A stretch of DNA of 36,352 nucleotides, from the IMG/VR virus record IMGVR_UViG_3300030329_005767, positions 1 to 36,352 of that record. One strand, written 5' to 3'. Position numbers and translations under genes: made by a program. The stretch comes from a virus. The notes beneath the pieces are model-generated. The model was not told the origin of the DNA, did no database searches, and was given only the letters and a program-made list of their open reading frames with translations. Every line of letters starts with the position of its first letter. Within the stretch, counting starts at the first letter, position 1. Below are positions 26,106-32,425 of this stretch, piece by piece.

Positions 26106-26430
26106 ATGGTACTGTATAAACAAATTCTTTATTATCTAAATCAGCACAATCAAATGCTAAATACTCACAGCATTCTCCTATTTTCTTTGGATATAATCTC
26201 AAAATTTTTGCATGAACTAATCTAACTCCTTTTTCATGTAAATGATCATCTATTTCAAAATAAACCTTATCTCCTATTTTAGGTTTTGTGTATGTTTCCA
26301 TATTCCTTTTTTCTTTTCTTTCAGCTATCGGAATTCTCGGTAATAGATTCCAATGATTAGCATATGTCCCATGATCGAATTTAACAGTTTTTTCAATATA
26401 ACCTGGATCGGTAGGTTTTTTCTTACTCAT
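26065..26430 (-). CDS. Small protein of unknown function (121 aa)
   Basis: The 121-aa frame starts MSKKKPTDPGYIEKTVKF with AAAAAGGA four bases before its ATG. A second in-frame start (METYTKPKIGDKVYFEID, at 26301) also has AAGGA just before it, so a shorter 78-aa form may be made. The C-terminal part is a small beta-rich domain (VYFEIDDHLHEKGVRLVHAK). It is the first gene after the large non-coding region and opens the packaging block. It overlaps the following gene by 41 bp. Confidence 0.7.
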   Translation of the reverse strand: MSKKKPTDPGYIEKTVKFDHGTYANHWNLLPRIPIAERKEKRNMETYTKPKIGDKVYFEIDDHLHEKGVRLVHAKILRLYPKKIGECCEYLAFDCADLDNKEFVYTVPYDQKFIKTDTGKS

Positions 26431-26734
26431 AAATTCCTTTTTTGGTTTTCAAAATTTTTTTGAGCTATATTTTGGGTGTGTGTTACGTTAGGCAAATGGC
26501 ACCCACCGGGGTAGTGAACCCAGGGGGGCAAAATAATAAAATATATGTTACACTAGGCCTAGCCTACAAACCATTCTCCACCCCTAATAGTATTCAATAA
26601 GTACAAATTTGAACACTTTATGTATAAGTATTGATATTATTAACCTTTTTTACCATAAAATCATAAAATCTGAGGTCCCATGCCCACATGGGAGTGACTC
26701 TTTAGGACCCTCTAGCCTTGGTACTCCCATTAAT
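26431..26734. other. GC-enriched structured non-coding island between terminase genes
   Basis: About 300 bp without a convincing gene on either strand. It contains G/C blocks unusual for this genome: GGCACCCACCGGGG and CCCAGGGGGGC (26498-26529), a direct repeat TGTTAC[GT/AC]TAGGC at 26481-26493 and 26547-26558, the palindrome TAGGCCTA at 26554-26561, and hairpins near 26678-26730 (CCCATG...CATGGG; ATGGGAGT...ACTCCCAT with 27 bases between). It separates the small- and large-terminase clusters. A packaging (pac/cos) site or a structured 5' leader of the terminase operon are the main options; both are inference. Confidence 0.6.
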
Positions 26735-26873
26735 TATTATAACCATATATTATAACCATAATATTATAATCATTAACTTTAATACCAATAACTATAATGA
26801 TATTAACTATAAATAAGGCCTATAGTTTAATAATATATAGTTATATTATAGTTATATATATATAGTTATTACC
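26735..26873. repeat. Mirror-image array of TAACTATA / TATAGTTA repeats
   Basis: On the plus strand, 26735-26810 carries four TAAC[C/T]ATA copies and related variants, and 26821-26870 carries four TATAGTT[A/T] copies in the opposite orientation. The two arms meet at AAGGCCTATAG (26815-26825). The right arm runs over the stop codon of the zinc-finger gene at 26869. Such iterated AT-rich sites suit a DNA-binding protein array: replication iterons, a partition-like site or a multi-operator control region. The right arm is shared almost intact with 30847-30905. Confidence 0.75.
26817..26850 (-). promoter_or_regulatory. TATAAT-N24-GGCC module-start element, copy A
   Basis: On the minus strand a consensus -10 box TATAAT (26845-26850) is followed 24 bases later by GGCC in CTATAGGCC (26817-26825). 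The same pair with 25 and 27 bases between recurs at 30847-30881 and 32796-32832. No clear TTGACA is seen upstream. A transcript started here would carry a leader of about 390-410 bases through the GC-rich island before the first packaging-block gene. Confidence 0.5.
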
Positions 26874-27492
26874 ATCTCCAACTGCTTCCTGTCCAAAAAT
26901 CTCTTGAATGTTTTATAAATCTATTTCCATAAGAAGTAAGATGTTCTTCATTCAAGTGATCAGGTTCAGTATATTCTTCTGACCCAAAATAACTAAGTCC
27001 AACAGTTTTTTCCCATTCCCAATCTTTTGATCCAACTGATGGTAGACTTGGGTCTGGTAATGATTCACATTTAGTAATAGTTCCACCTTTATTAAGGTAA
27101 ACCTGTACTGCCTCGTTAATTGCTATCCTGTGTTGTTCCTTTTGTTCAGGAGTATCTGTTTTAACTGATAAGATATAATCCTTAAAAGGTTTAACTTTTG
27201 GTTTATGTTTATATTGTTTATCAACATTTTTATTAGGTACAAAGCTTTCTCTGCATTCCTTATTACAAAACACTCTATTTATTGGTACTGCTTTAAAGTC
27301 AGATTTACAATTCTTACATTGTTTAATTGGTGCTTTATCATAACGTTGTTGTTTAATTTTCTGATTTCTTTCATGTGCCCATTGTCCCCATCCTATTCTT
27401 CTGCATCTTTCAGAACATCTCACCATTTTAAGTGATTTTGGAGTAAAATATTTATTACAAACAATACATACTCTAAGCATTTCATCTCCCAT
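26869..27492 (-). CDS. Double zinc-finger DNA-binding-type protein (207 aa)
   Basis: Two zinc fingers of the same design lie in the first 80 residues: CIVCNKYFTPKSLKMVRCSE then RC (Cys9, 12, 26, 30) and CKNCKSDFKAVPINRVFCNK then EC (Cys59, 62, 75, 79). A basic linker separates them. The C-terminal 120 residues are acidic and aromatic (DWEWEKTVGLSYFGSEEYTE) without nuclease residues. Similar fingers precede the HNH domain of the nuclease near TerL, so it may derive from an HNH-type protein. The start could be 27492 or, with GGGAG before it, 27480. DNA binding is inferred; a regulatory or packaging role is possible. Confidence 0.8.
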   Translation of the reverse strand: MGDEMLRVCIVCNKYFTPKSLKMVRCSERCRRIGWGQWAHERNQKIKQQRYDKAPIKQCKNCKSDFKAVPINRVFCNKECRESFVPNKNVDKQYKHKPKVKPFKDYILSVKTDTPEQKEQHRIAINEAVQVYLNKGGTITKCESLPDPSLPSVGSKDWEWEKTVGLSYFGSEEYTEPDHLNEEHLTSYGNRFIKHSRDFWTGSSWRW

Positions 27493-27679
27493 TTTTTCTC
27501 CTTTTATTTAATAATATTTCTTTATCAATATCACATTTTTTATCATATACGATTTCCATTAACATAATTAATTGTTTTTTATCAATTCCTCTCAGATCTT
27601 CTGCAGGTAAATCTTGTACCAAATCAAGAATATCATCAAGACAGTCTAGCATATTAAGGGTTAAATGTAGCCGTAACAT
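27482..27679 (-). CDS. Small helical protein (65 aa)
   Basis: A 65-aa protein (MLRLHLTLNMLDCLDDILDL), Leu/Asp-rich in its first half and Lys/Arg-rich at the end (LNKRRKNGR). It lies 3 bp after the small-terminase candidate and overlaps the zinc-finger gene by 11 bp. No domain recognised. Compact position in the operon supports it as a real gene. Confidence 0.65.
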   Translation of the reverse strand: MLRLHLTLNMLDCLDDILDLVQDLPAEDLRGIDKKQLIMLMEIVYDKKCDIDKEILLNKRRKNGR

Positions 27680-27682
27680 TTC

Positions 27683-28153
27683 TCATTTTTCTATTTGTTT
27701 CTTTTTAGGTGTTATATTTTTAATTGTTTTCATTTGTTGTCGTAGTGCTTCAAGGTGTAGTTGTGTTGCATCACTTACTTGCATATCAATAGTTTGTCGT
27801 TCACCATATTCAATTGGAGCATATTTACTAGCAACCCATTGTTTAGCATTAATTATTGTTTTTGCACTTGCAGGGTCAATATGTCCTTTTTCAAGTTTTT
27901 CGGTAATCTCTTGTATTTGGCTTACTGTCATTTCAGCATATGCCTTTTTTGCTTCCTTATATCTAGCATTTAATTCATCATTAGTTGATATTTGGTAATA
28001 TAATCTTTTATAAGGTATTTCAAGTTCTTTAGCCATTTTAGGTAAACTACCAAACTCGGCATAGCCATCAAATATTTTGTCCCAAAATTCTGAATCATCA
28101 AACATCCGACGTTCTCTTGCTCTTCTAGCTCTCCTTATTGGTGTTCCTGCCAT
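27683..28153 (-). CDS. terS: Terminase small subunit candidate (156 aa)
   Basis: The 156-aa protein has an N-terminal basic stretch, then a helix-turn-helix-like region (FGSLPKMAKELEIPYKRLYY), a long helical middle (ARYKEAKKAYAEMTVSQIQE) and IINAKQWVASKYAPIEYGER. The order HTH, RYxxAKxAxxE, then KWxASKxxPxxYGDR/ER is that of many phage small terminase subunits, which bind pac/cos DNA and load TerL. TerL lies 2.3 kb further on, separated by the non-coding island that could hold its binding site. It overlaps the glycosyltransferase gene by 29 bp. Confidence 0.85.
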   Translation of the reverse strand: MAGTPIRRARRARERRMFDDSEFWDKIFDGYAEFGSLPKMAKELEIPYKRLYYQISTNDELNARYKEAKKAYAEMTVSQIQEITEKLEKGHIDPASAKTIINAKQWVASKYAPIEYGERQTIDMQVSDATQLHLEALRQQMKTIKNITPKKKQIEK

Positions 28154-28991
28154 TTTTCCCCATTTGTTTAATTTGTTTTAATACTAACCCATAATTATTA
28201 ATTCCTCGAGGAATATTTATACCTTGTTTTTTAATTAATTTATTATTCCTAAATCCTCTGTAATTTACAACATGTTGCCATCTACCCCATCTTTTTTTAA
28301 TTTTGGTAATATCAGGATGTTGGTCTTTAAGTGATTGTGCCATTTTTAATCTACCATCATCAGCATATAATTCATCTGTATTCCCACCTGTCATAGTCAT
28401 TGTTGCTTGTTTTTCTTGAAGAAATGCATAAAATAATATAGTACACCACCCATCTTTTAATGCTCTGATGGATAAATCAGTATCTTCATTATATCTTCCT
28501 CTCCAACGATATGGAATATCATTTTTAATAAGAATACACGAATATATCCTAGTATTAAACGCTATGGCTGGTCTAACTGATATATCGGGTATAAAAAAAC
28601 GATATTGAAGTCCAGATAATGCAACATTTTCATACCTATCAGTAAAATCCTCTGCTGCTTTCAATATTGTACCTGAAGAAACATTGATTTTCATGTTATT
28701 ATTTCTTCTGCAAAAGTTTCTGATATTATCATCCATTATCCAATGTCTATCAGCACCAATTGAAATAGAATGCTCCCAAACCCAATTTCTTGCAGGTATA
28801 CTTCCTTTTCCTAAATTACTAAAAGGTAAAGTATATATTTTTTCTGAATCTATATATTTTGCATAATCATCATACTCTTGAGGTTCGATAACTATGTGAT
28901 ATGGAACTTTCATCCTTTCAAGTGCTTTACTTGTTAGTCTTGTTTCTGATCTTCCTTTACTTATTATGTAAACTGGGTATTTCGGGTTCAT
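28125..28991 (-). CDS. TAGT-type (TET-associated) glycosyltransferase, likely DNA-base modification (288 aa)
   Basis: The start is set at ATG 28989-28991 (MNPKYPVYIISKGRSETRLT), with AGAGGA just upstream and the domain starting at once; a 314-aa form from 29069 is possible. The GT-A-like features are an acidic WIMDDN motif (residues 85-89), GKGSIPARNWVWEHS (61-75), and YNEDTDLSIRALKDGW (167-182). This pattern is that of the TAGT family, predicted to glycosylate hydroxylated DNA bases in phages. No TET/JBP dioxygenase or hydroxymethyl-pyrimidine synthase is found in the window, so the acceptor is unknown. Its partner gene (124 aa) overlaps by 35 bp. Confidence 0.85.
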   Translation of the reverse strand: MNPKYPVYIISKGRSETRLTSKALERMKVPYHIVIEPQEYDDYAKYIDSEKIYTLPFSNLGKGSIPARNWVWEHSISIGADRHWIMDDNIRNFCRRNNNMKINVSSGTILKAAEDFTDRYENVALSGLQYRFFIPDISVRPAIAFNTRIYSCILIKNDIPYRWRGRYNEDTDLSIRALKDGWCTILFYAFLQEKQATMTMTGGNTDELYADDGRLKMAQSLKDQHPDITKIKKRWGRWQHVVNYRGFRNNKLIKKQGINIPRGINNYGLVLKQIKQMGKNGRNTNKES

Positions 28992-29331
28992 ATTCCTCTT
29001 GAGTTTCACCAAATTCTGTATATTCTCTATCGAATTCATCTTCATCAACCCAAAGTTTATCTGAGGCAACTCTAATTTCTGCTTTTGGGTGCCAATATGA
29101 TTTTGTTAAAGCATGAATTTTTTGTCCTATCTTTTTTTCAAAATCTTTTACATCTTCTTCAGATTTAAAGAACATATATATCATTCTATATGGTGTAAGA
29201 TCTTTTTGTTCATATTCTGGCATTTGTTGCCATTCTGTCTCCCATAAGGCTTCCCAACCCTCTTTATCATCTGTAATGTCACATAATAATGGTTGTTCCA
29301 TTGGTTTTGGTTTTCCACTTCTATATCCCAT
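28957..29331 (-). CDS. Partner protein of the TAGT glycosyltransferase (124 aa)
   Basis: The 124-aa protein contains WQQMPEYEQKDLTPYRMIYM, a FKSEEDVKDFEKKIGQKI helix and TKSYWHPKAEIR. A FxSxEDVxxFxxxIGQxxxxxTKSxWxPxxE pattern is found in small phage proteins or domains next to DNA-modification genes, to my recollection; no catalytic residues are evident. The C-terminus is acidic. Overlap with the glycosyltransferase suggests they act together, perhaps in DNA modification or target recognition. Function uncertain. Confidence 0.75.
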   Translation of the reverse strand: MGYRSGKPKPMEQPLLCDITDDKEGWEALWETEWQQMPEYEQKDLTPYRMIYMFFKSEEDVKDFEKKIGQKIHALTKSYWHPKAEIRVASDKLWVDEDEFDREYTEFGETQEEYEPEIPSLHNK

Positions 29332-29447
29332 ATTTATTCCTAATTAATTTTAATTTTTATTTAAAAAATGTTGTCTCCACACCCAATTGTCCCAAATTTT
29401 CAATACAAAGTATTGTGGTTGGATTCCCTGCCACCCCACAGCATTTT
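29332..29447. other. 116-bp intergenic region with small hairpin, no gene
   Basis: Between the RusA gene and the glycosyltransferase partner. It holds a GC-richer stretch (GTGGGGTGGCAGGG on the minus strand) and a 6-bp hairpin CAATAC-TTT-GTATTG, then T/A-rich sequence before the next ATG. A 38-codon plus-strand frame exists but has no ribosome-binding site and opposes the operon. A processing site or weak promoter is possible; nothing stronger is supported. Confidence 0.5.
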
Positions 29448-29906
29448 TTATAATTTATTATCCCATCCAATACCTGTGTTATGAATTCCTTTAACTAAAA
29501 AACTAAATATATTATCATCCTTAACATCGTGATGATCATTACATTTTTTAATCCATACTATAACACCACCTTTTGGATCAATAGTTGACGCTCTAGTTAA
29601 TTGTATATGTTTAAATTGTTTATCATTAGGGAATATTTGTGCAGTTTCCATTGCATCAATAAGAACTTTACACAGATTATCCAAATCAGTATCTGGACCT
29701 CTTTTTATTGGGTAATGTACTTCAACTGCTAATGCTAAATTATCATTATCATTAAATGATTTTGTCCCTTTTGATTTTTCAGTTATCCATAAATATACTA
29801 CTTCAGCAATAAACTGTCTTGCTTGTTTTGTTTTTATTAATCTTTTACCAACTATTTGCCAATATCTATTAGCACTAATCGGGAATGGTAGTTTTAATTT
29901 CAGCAC
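29448..29906 (-). CDS. rusA: RusA-type Holliday junction resolvase (152 aa)
   Basis: The 152-aa protein begins LKLPFPISANRYWQIVGKRL and carries the family's acidic core PDTDLDNLCKVLIDAM (Asp72, 74, 76 with Asn77) plus FPNDKQFKHIQLTR (Asp95). RusA dimers cut Holliday junctions formed by recombination. Length is slightly above E. coli RusA (120 aa). It overlaps the loader-like gene by 32 bp and complements the ERF/exonuclease system: branched concatemers must be resolved before packaging. Confidence 0.93.
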   Translation of the reverse strand: MLKLKLPFPISANRYWQIVGKRLIKTKQARQFIAEVVYLWITEKSKGTKSFNDNDNLALAVEVHYPIKRGPDTDLDNLCKVLIDAMETAQIFPNDKQFKHIQLTRASTIDPKGGVIVWIKKCNDHHDVKDDNIFSFLVKGIHNTGIGWDNKL

Positions 29907-30306
29907 GAAAATCCTCCAATGATTGTTTTTGTTTTGCTGCTTTCTGTAGTTTATGTAGTAATATTTTCATTTTATCAGGCATAGGAACTGGTTTACTTTT
30001 TGGTGATGGTAGCATTTTCTTTTGTTCTTCCAATTGTGCCAAATAAATATTATCTTCACAAGCCATTCTTTTTGGGTTGTTCATAGTTCCCTCTCGTATA
30101 TCTTTAATTGTTGGGAAAAAACTTTCACTATTAATATGACTATCAAAAGATTTTTTTATTCTTTCTGAAGTAAAATCATTTAAAGCTTCTGCCCATAAAT
30201 TAATTTCTGGTTTTCCTAATTTACCAAATTCTCGAACATGAGCATGATAATTTAACTCACATTTTTTTAAACTGATTAATAATTGCTTGTAAGCTTCCTT
30301 TTGCAT
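29875..30306 (-). CDS. Helicase-loader-like replication protein (143 aa)
   Basis: Residues 30-75 (KPEINLWAEALNDFTSERIK, then FDSHINSESFFPTIKDIREG) follow the W-x-x-x-L.D...E.I..x...H....FFPTI.DI pattern of the G39P-like/phage loader N-terminal domain that binds the replicative helicase. The C-terminal part is Lys/Gln-rich helix. No helicase gene is present, so the target would be host DnaB. It overlaps RusA and the upstream zinc-finger gene. The family call is by pattern only. Confidence 0.75.
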   Translation of the reverse strand: MQKEAYKQLLISLKKCELNYHAHVREFGKLGKPEINLWAEALNDFTSERIKKSFDSHINSESFFPTIKDIREGTMNNPKRMACEDNIYLAQLEEQKKMLPSPKSKPVPMPDKMKILLHKLQKAAKQKQSLEDFRAEIKTTIPD

Positions 30307-30458
30307 TTTTCAAATTTATAATCTTCAACACAATCATCTGAACAAAATTGTGTTCGTTTATGGATTTCATCAGGATGATTATTAATAATCTTATTACACA
30401 TCTTACAAATTCTAATTTTATTTTTCCTTAAGAATTTATATTTTTCCCAATTATTCAT
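30276..30458 (-). CDS. Small zinc-finger protein (60 aa)
   Basis: A 60-aa basic protein with one zinc finger: CKMC (Cys18, Cys21) and FCSDDC (Cys39 to Cys43), with the same plan as the fingers in the 207-aa and HNH proteins. Its ATG overlaps the stop of the upstream gene (TAATG) and it overlaps the loader-like gene by 31 bp. Small DNA-binding accessory role presumed. Confidence 0.75.
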   Translation of the reverse strand: MNNWEKYKFLRKNKIRICKMCNKIINNHPDEIHKRTQFCSDDCVEDYKFEKCKRKLTSNY

Positions 30459-30841
30459 TAATTTAATGTTTTTTGATTATTTTCCATATTAAAGAATTCA
30501 ATATCTAATTGTGATAATTGATCTCTAGATTTATTTTTTAAAATAACATCTTTATTACGATCAGGAATTAAATCAAACCTTATCCCAATCCATTGATTAA
30601 GCATACTCTGATTTATTACATGATATATATCCCTTCCTTCCATATATCTATTCCTAATTTCTGATAACATACGACTAGCAGCATTAAGAGAATTCCAAGG
30701 TTTCATTTTCCCATTATGTTCTGCTTCCTCTTGTTTATATGCTACCCATTCGGGCCATATTTCTAAAAATTCAGTATGATTTTTTAATTCTTCTGGAATT
30801 AATACTTTCTCCAAAATATCATTAGTGGATGGATGTTTCAT
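30458..30841 (-). CDS. Replication initiator-like protein (127 aa)
   Basis: The 127-aa protein has LIPEELKNHTEFLEIWPEWV, YKQEEAEHNGKMKPWNSLNA and GRDIYHVINQSMLNQWIGIR. The order FxxxWxxWxxYK...K..xS..AA..L..I......G.DI..VI..S....W.GI is that of the C-terminal helicase-loading part of phage replication initiators; the usual N-terminal DNA-binding domain is absent. Copy B of the module-start element lies directly upstream, and its ATG has no ribosome-binding site. With the next genes it probably recruits the host replisome. Confidence 0.75.
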   Translation of the reverse strand: MKHPSTNDILEKVLIPEELKNHTEFLEIWPEWVAYKQEEAEHNGKMKPWNSLNAASRMLSEIRNRYMEGRDIYHVINQSMLNQWIGIRFDLIPDRNKDVILKNKSRDQLSQLDIEFFNMENNQKTLN

Positions 30842-30846
30842 AACAG

Positions 30847-30905
30847 GGCCTATAGTTTAATATTTATAGTTATATATTATAGTTTTATATATATATAGTT
30901 ATACC
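30847..30905 (-). promoter_or_regulatory. Module-start element, copy B, with four TATAGTT repeats
   Basis: This 59-bp stretch matches 26817-26873 nearly base for base: GGCCTATAGTTTAATA, then three more TATAGTT units and a final TATACC. On the minus strand TATAAT lies at 30876-30881 and GGCC 25 bases after it. It begins inside the stop codon of the ERF gene and ends 6 bases before the ATG of the initiator-like gene. Promoter/operator or iteron function inferred. Confidence 0.65.
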
Positions 30906-31528
30906 TTCATACTAAGTTCCGATTTTCTGGAATCTTTAAGATCTTTTATTGCTTTATTACTTTTAAAAGTATCAGATTGTTGTGACCACCATTTAGCTAA
31001 TTGATCCATTGTTTTAATATTTTTAATTTCTTGTTTTGCTAATGAAAAAGCATTTTTTTGAGAATTTAAATTATTTTTATTTTTAATATTTTCTGCTTCA
31101 GTATCATCATCATTTTCAGCATATTCTCCATCATCATCTTCCTCAGGGCCTGCCGAAAGTCCAAACATGGCCTGTAGTATTTGTCTTTTAGCATAGGTTA
31201 AAGCTGAACCCACACCCTGAGGAGTCTTTTTGTCAAGATGAACTAAAGAATAATATGTTTGTATATAATGTCCAGATGTTTTATGCAGAATTATTGTGAT
31301 AATACCATCTCCTGTTGGTAATTGCATTATACCTAAATTATGTTTAACACAAGCTTTATCAATTTTATTGATTAAAGTATCTAACATTATATAATCATTT
31401 TTATAATGGGGATTAAGTCCTTTTGCTACAATATGACTACCCAATTCCTCTTTTACTTTAAACCATGAAGCAAAAAGTTCTTTACCTGTCCCTACTACTT
31501 TAAATTTATCTAATAACTGTGTATCCAT
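30899..31528 (-). CDS. erf: ERF-family single-strand annealing recombinase (209 aa)
   Basis: The 209-aa protein shows the ERF core: LNPHYKNDYIMLDTLINKID (residues 38-57), HNLGIMQLP, HKTSGHYIQTYYSLVHLDKK and PQGVGSALTYAKRQILQAMF (103-122), then GLSAGPEEDDDGEYA. ERF proteins anneal complementary single strands in phage recombination. A charged linker (130-160) leads to a C-terminal helical tail. It works with the RecE-type exonuclease upstream and the RusA resolvase downstream. Confidence 0.93.
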   Translation of the reverse strand: MDTQLLDKFKVVGTGKELFASWFKVKEELGSHIVAKGLNPHYKNDYIMLDTLINKIDKACVKHNLGIMQLPTGDGIITIILHKTSGHYIQTYYSLVHLDKKTPQGVGSALTYAKRQILQAMFGLSAGPEEDDDGEYAENDDDTEAENIKNKNNLNSQKNAFSLAKQEIKNIKTMDQLAKWWSQQSDTFKSNKAIKDLKDSRKSELSMKV

Positions 31529-31547
31529 TTTAATTCCTATTTTAGTG

Positions 31548-32372
31548 TTAATACCATTTTACATTAAGTGTCATAACCCCATTATAATATCCAGATAAAC
31601 TTTTTCTTTGATTAGGGTCAGTTTTATTATATTCAATATATTTATTTAAAAAATTTCTTGTATCATCTCTACCTTTTTCTAGAGATTCATCATCTAATCT
31701 ATAACATTGGACATTAAATGGTCTAGATTTTTCACATACAATAAAAATAAAATCAAATTTTCTACCAGTAATAGCTTTTAGTCCATCAATATACCAACTG
31801 GCTTGTATATCATATCTGTATTTTTTTATTGAATGCATAAAAGATTGAGGTGACCCCGAGAGCATAAATTTTAAATCAATACACAAATCTCTTTCAATTA
31901 ATAGTTTATCAGCTCTAAAACATCCTTGTACACCTATAGGATGATTAAAAAATCCACTAACTTCATTTTGTCCTAAATTTTTTAAAAATAAATCACTAAC
32001 AATTTCATCATCATGTATTTGATCTCTCCATCTATTTATTTGTAGAAATTCATCTTGTGTTAAAATTATTTTTCCTTCATTATGAGCTTGTTCCTCAATA
32101 AGTAATTTTTGGGACTTACCTGCTTTTGTTCTAGCATCAATTTTTGGCATTACCAAATGTCTTTCATTAAATTTATCAAATTCCAACATTATAGTATGTC
32201 CACCAGTCCCTAATCTTAACCCATCCGAAGATTCCTGTTCATGTCTAGTATTATAATGATTCATAGATTGACCAAATAATTTAATATCTGAAGAATGGAT
32301 AACTTTTTTTATATTAAGATATTCCTCAAAAGGCATATCAGTAATTAATTTTCCAATTAAATTATTTTCCAT
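31548..32372 (-). CDS. RecE-type exonuclease (PD-(D/E)XK), 274 aa
   Basis: The 274-aa protein has HSSDIKLFGQSMNHY (residues 26-40), LRLGTGGHTIMLEFDKF (52-68), and the nuclease core GVQGCFRADKLLIERDLCID (148-166) with Asp155 and D166-L-K168, followed by SPQSFMHSIKKYRYDIQASW (174-193). This is the layout of RecE/exodeoxyribonuclease VIII-like phage nucleases, which make 3' single-stranded tails. Strong GGAGGGA precedes the ATG by 2-3 bases. A hairpin sits just upstream of that site. Confidence 0.92.
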   Translation of the reverse strand: MENNLIGKLITDMPFEEYLNIKKVIHSSDIKLFGQSMNHYNTRHEQESSDGLRLGTGGHTIMLEFDKFNERHLVMPKIDARTKAGKSQKLLIEEQAHNEGKIILTQDEFLQINRWRDQIHDDEIVSDLFLKNLGQNEVSGFFNHPIGVQGCFRADKLLIERDLCIDLKFMLSGSPQSFMHSIKKYRYDIQASWYIDGLKAITGRKFDFIFIVCEKSRPFNVQCYRLDDESLEKGRDDTRNFLNKYIEYNKTDPNQRKSLSGYYNGVMTLNVKWY

Positions 32373-32387
32373 GTCCCTCCTTGTGAA

Positions 32388-32418
32388 ACCTCACCTTATT
32401 AAAATAATAAAGTGAGGT
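32388..32418 (-). promoter_or_regulatory. 14-bp hairpin upstream of the exonuclease ribosome-binding site
   Basis: In the minus strand, ACCTCACTTTATTA and TAATAAGGTGAGGT pair over 14 bp (one T-G wobble) around a TTT triloop. The stem ends about 10 bases before AAGGAGGGAC-ATG of the exonuclease. On the plus strand it is followed by T-rich sequence, but on the coding strand there are only three Ts, so it is better read as a translation, processing or partial-termination control than a full terminator. Confidence 0.65.
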
Positions 32419-32425
32419 ATTTATT

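Noticed and set aside
26496-26600. 34-codon plus-strand ORF (MAPTGVVNPGG...)
   Set aside because: Weak start context, runs against the surrounding operon, and probably arises by chance in a GC-rich stretch.
26650-26730. 26-codon minus-strand ORF (MGVPRLEGPK...)
   Set aside because: No ribosome-binding site; it lies wholly inside the hairpin region and its composition follows the stems.
26470-26760. tRNA gene or tRNA-derived attachment site
   Set aside because: No cloverleaf, no GTTCRAnYC T-arm and no CCA-type end could be found on either strand.
28991-29069. Longer glycosyltransferase start at 29069
   Set aside because: The extra 26 residues overlap the partner gene by 113 bp and precede the first conserved strand; the internal ATG has AGAGGA and starts directly at the domain.
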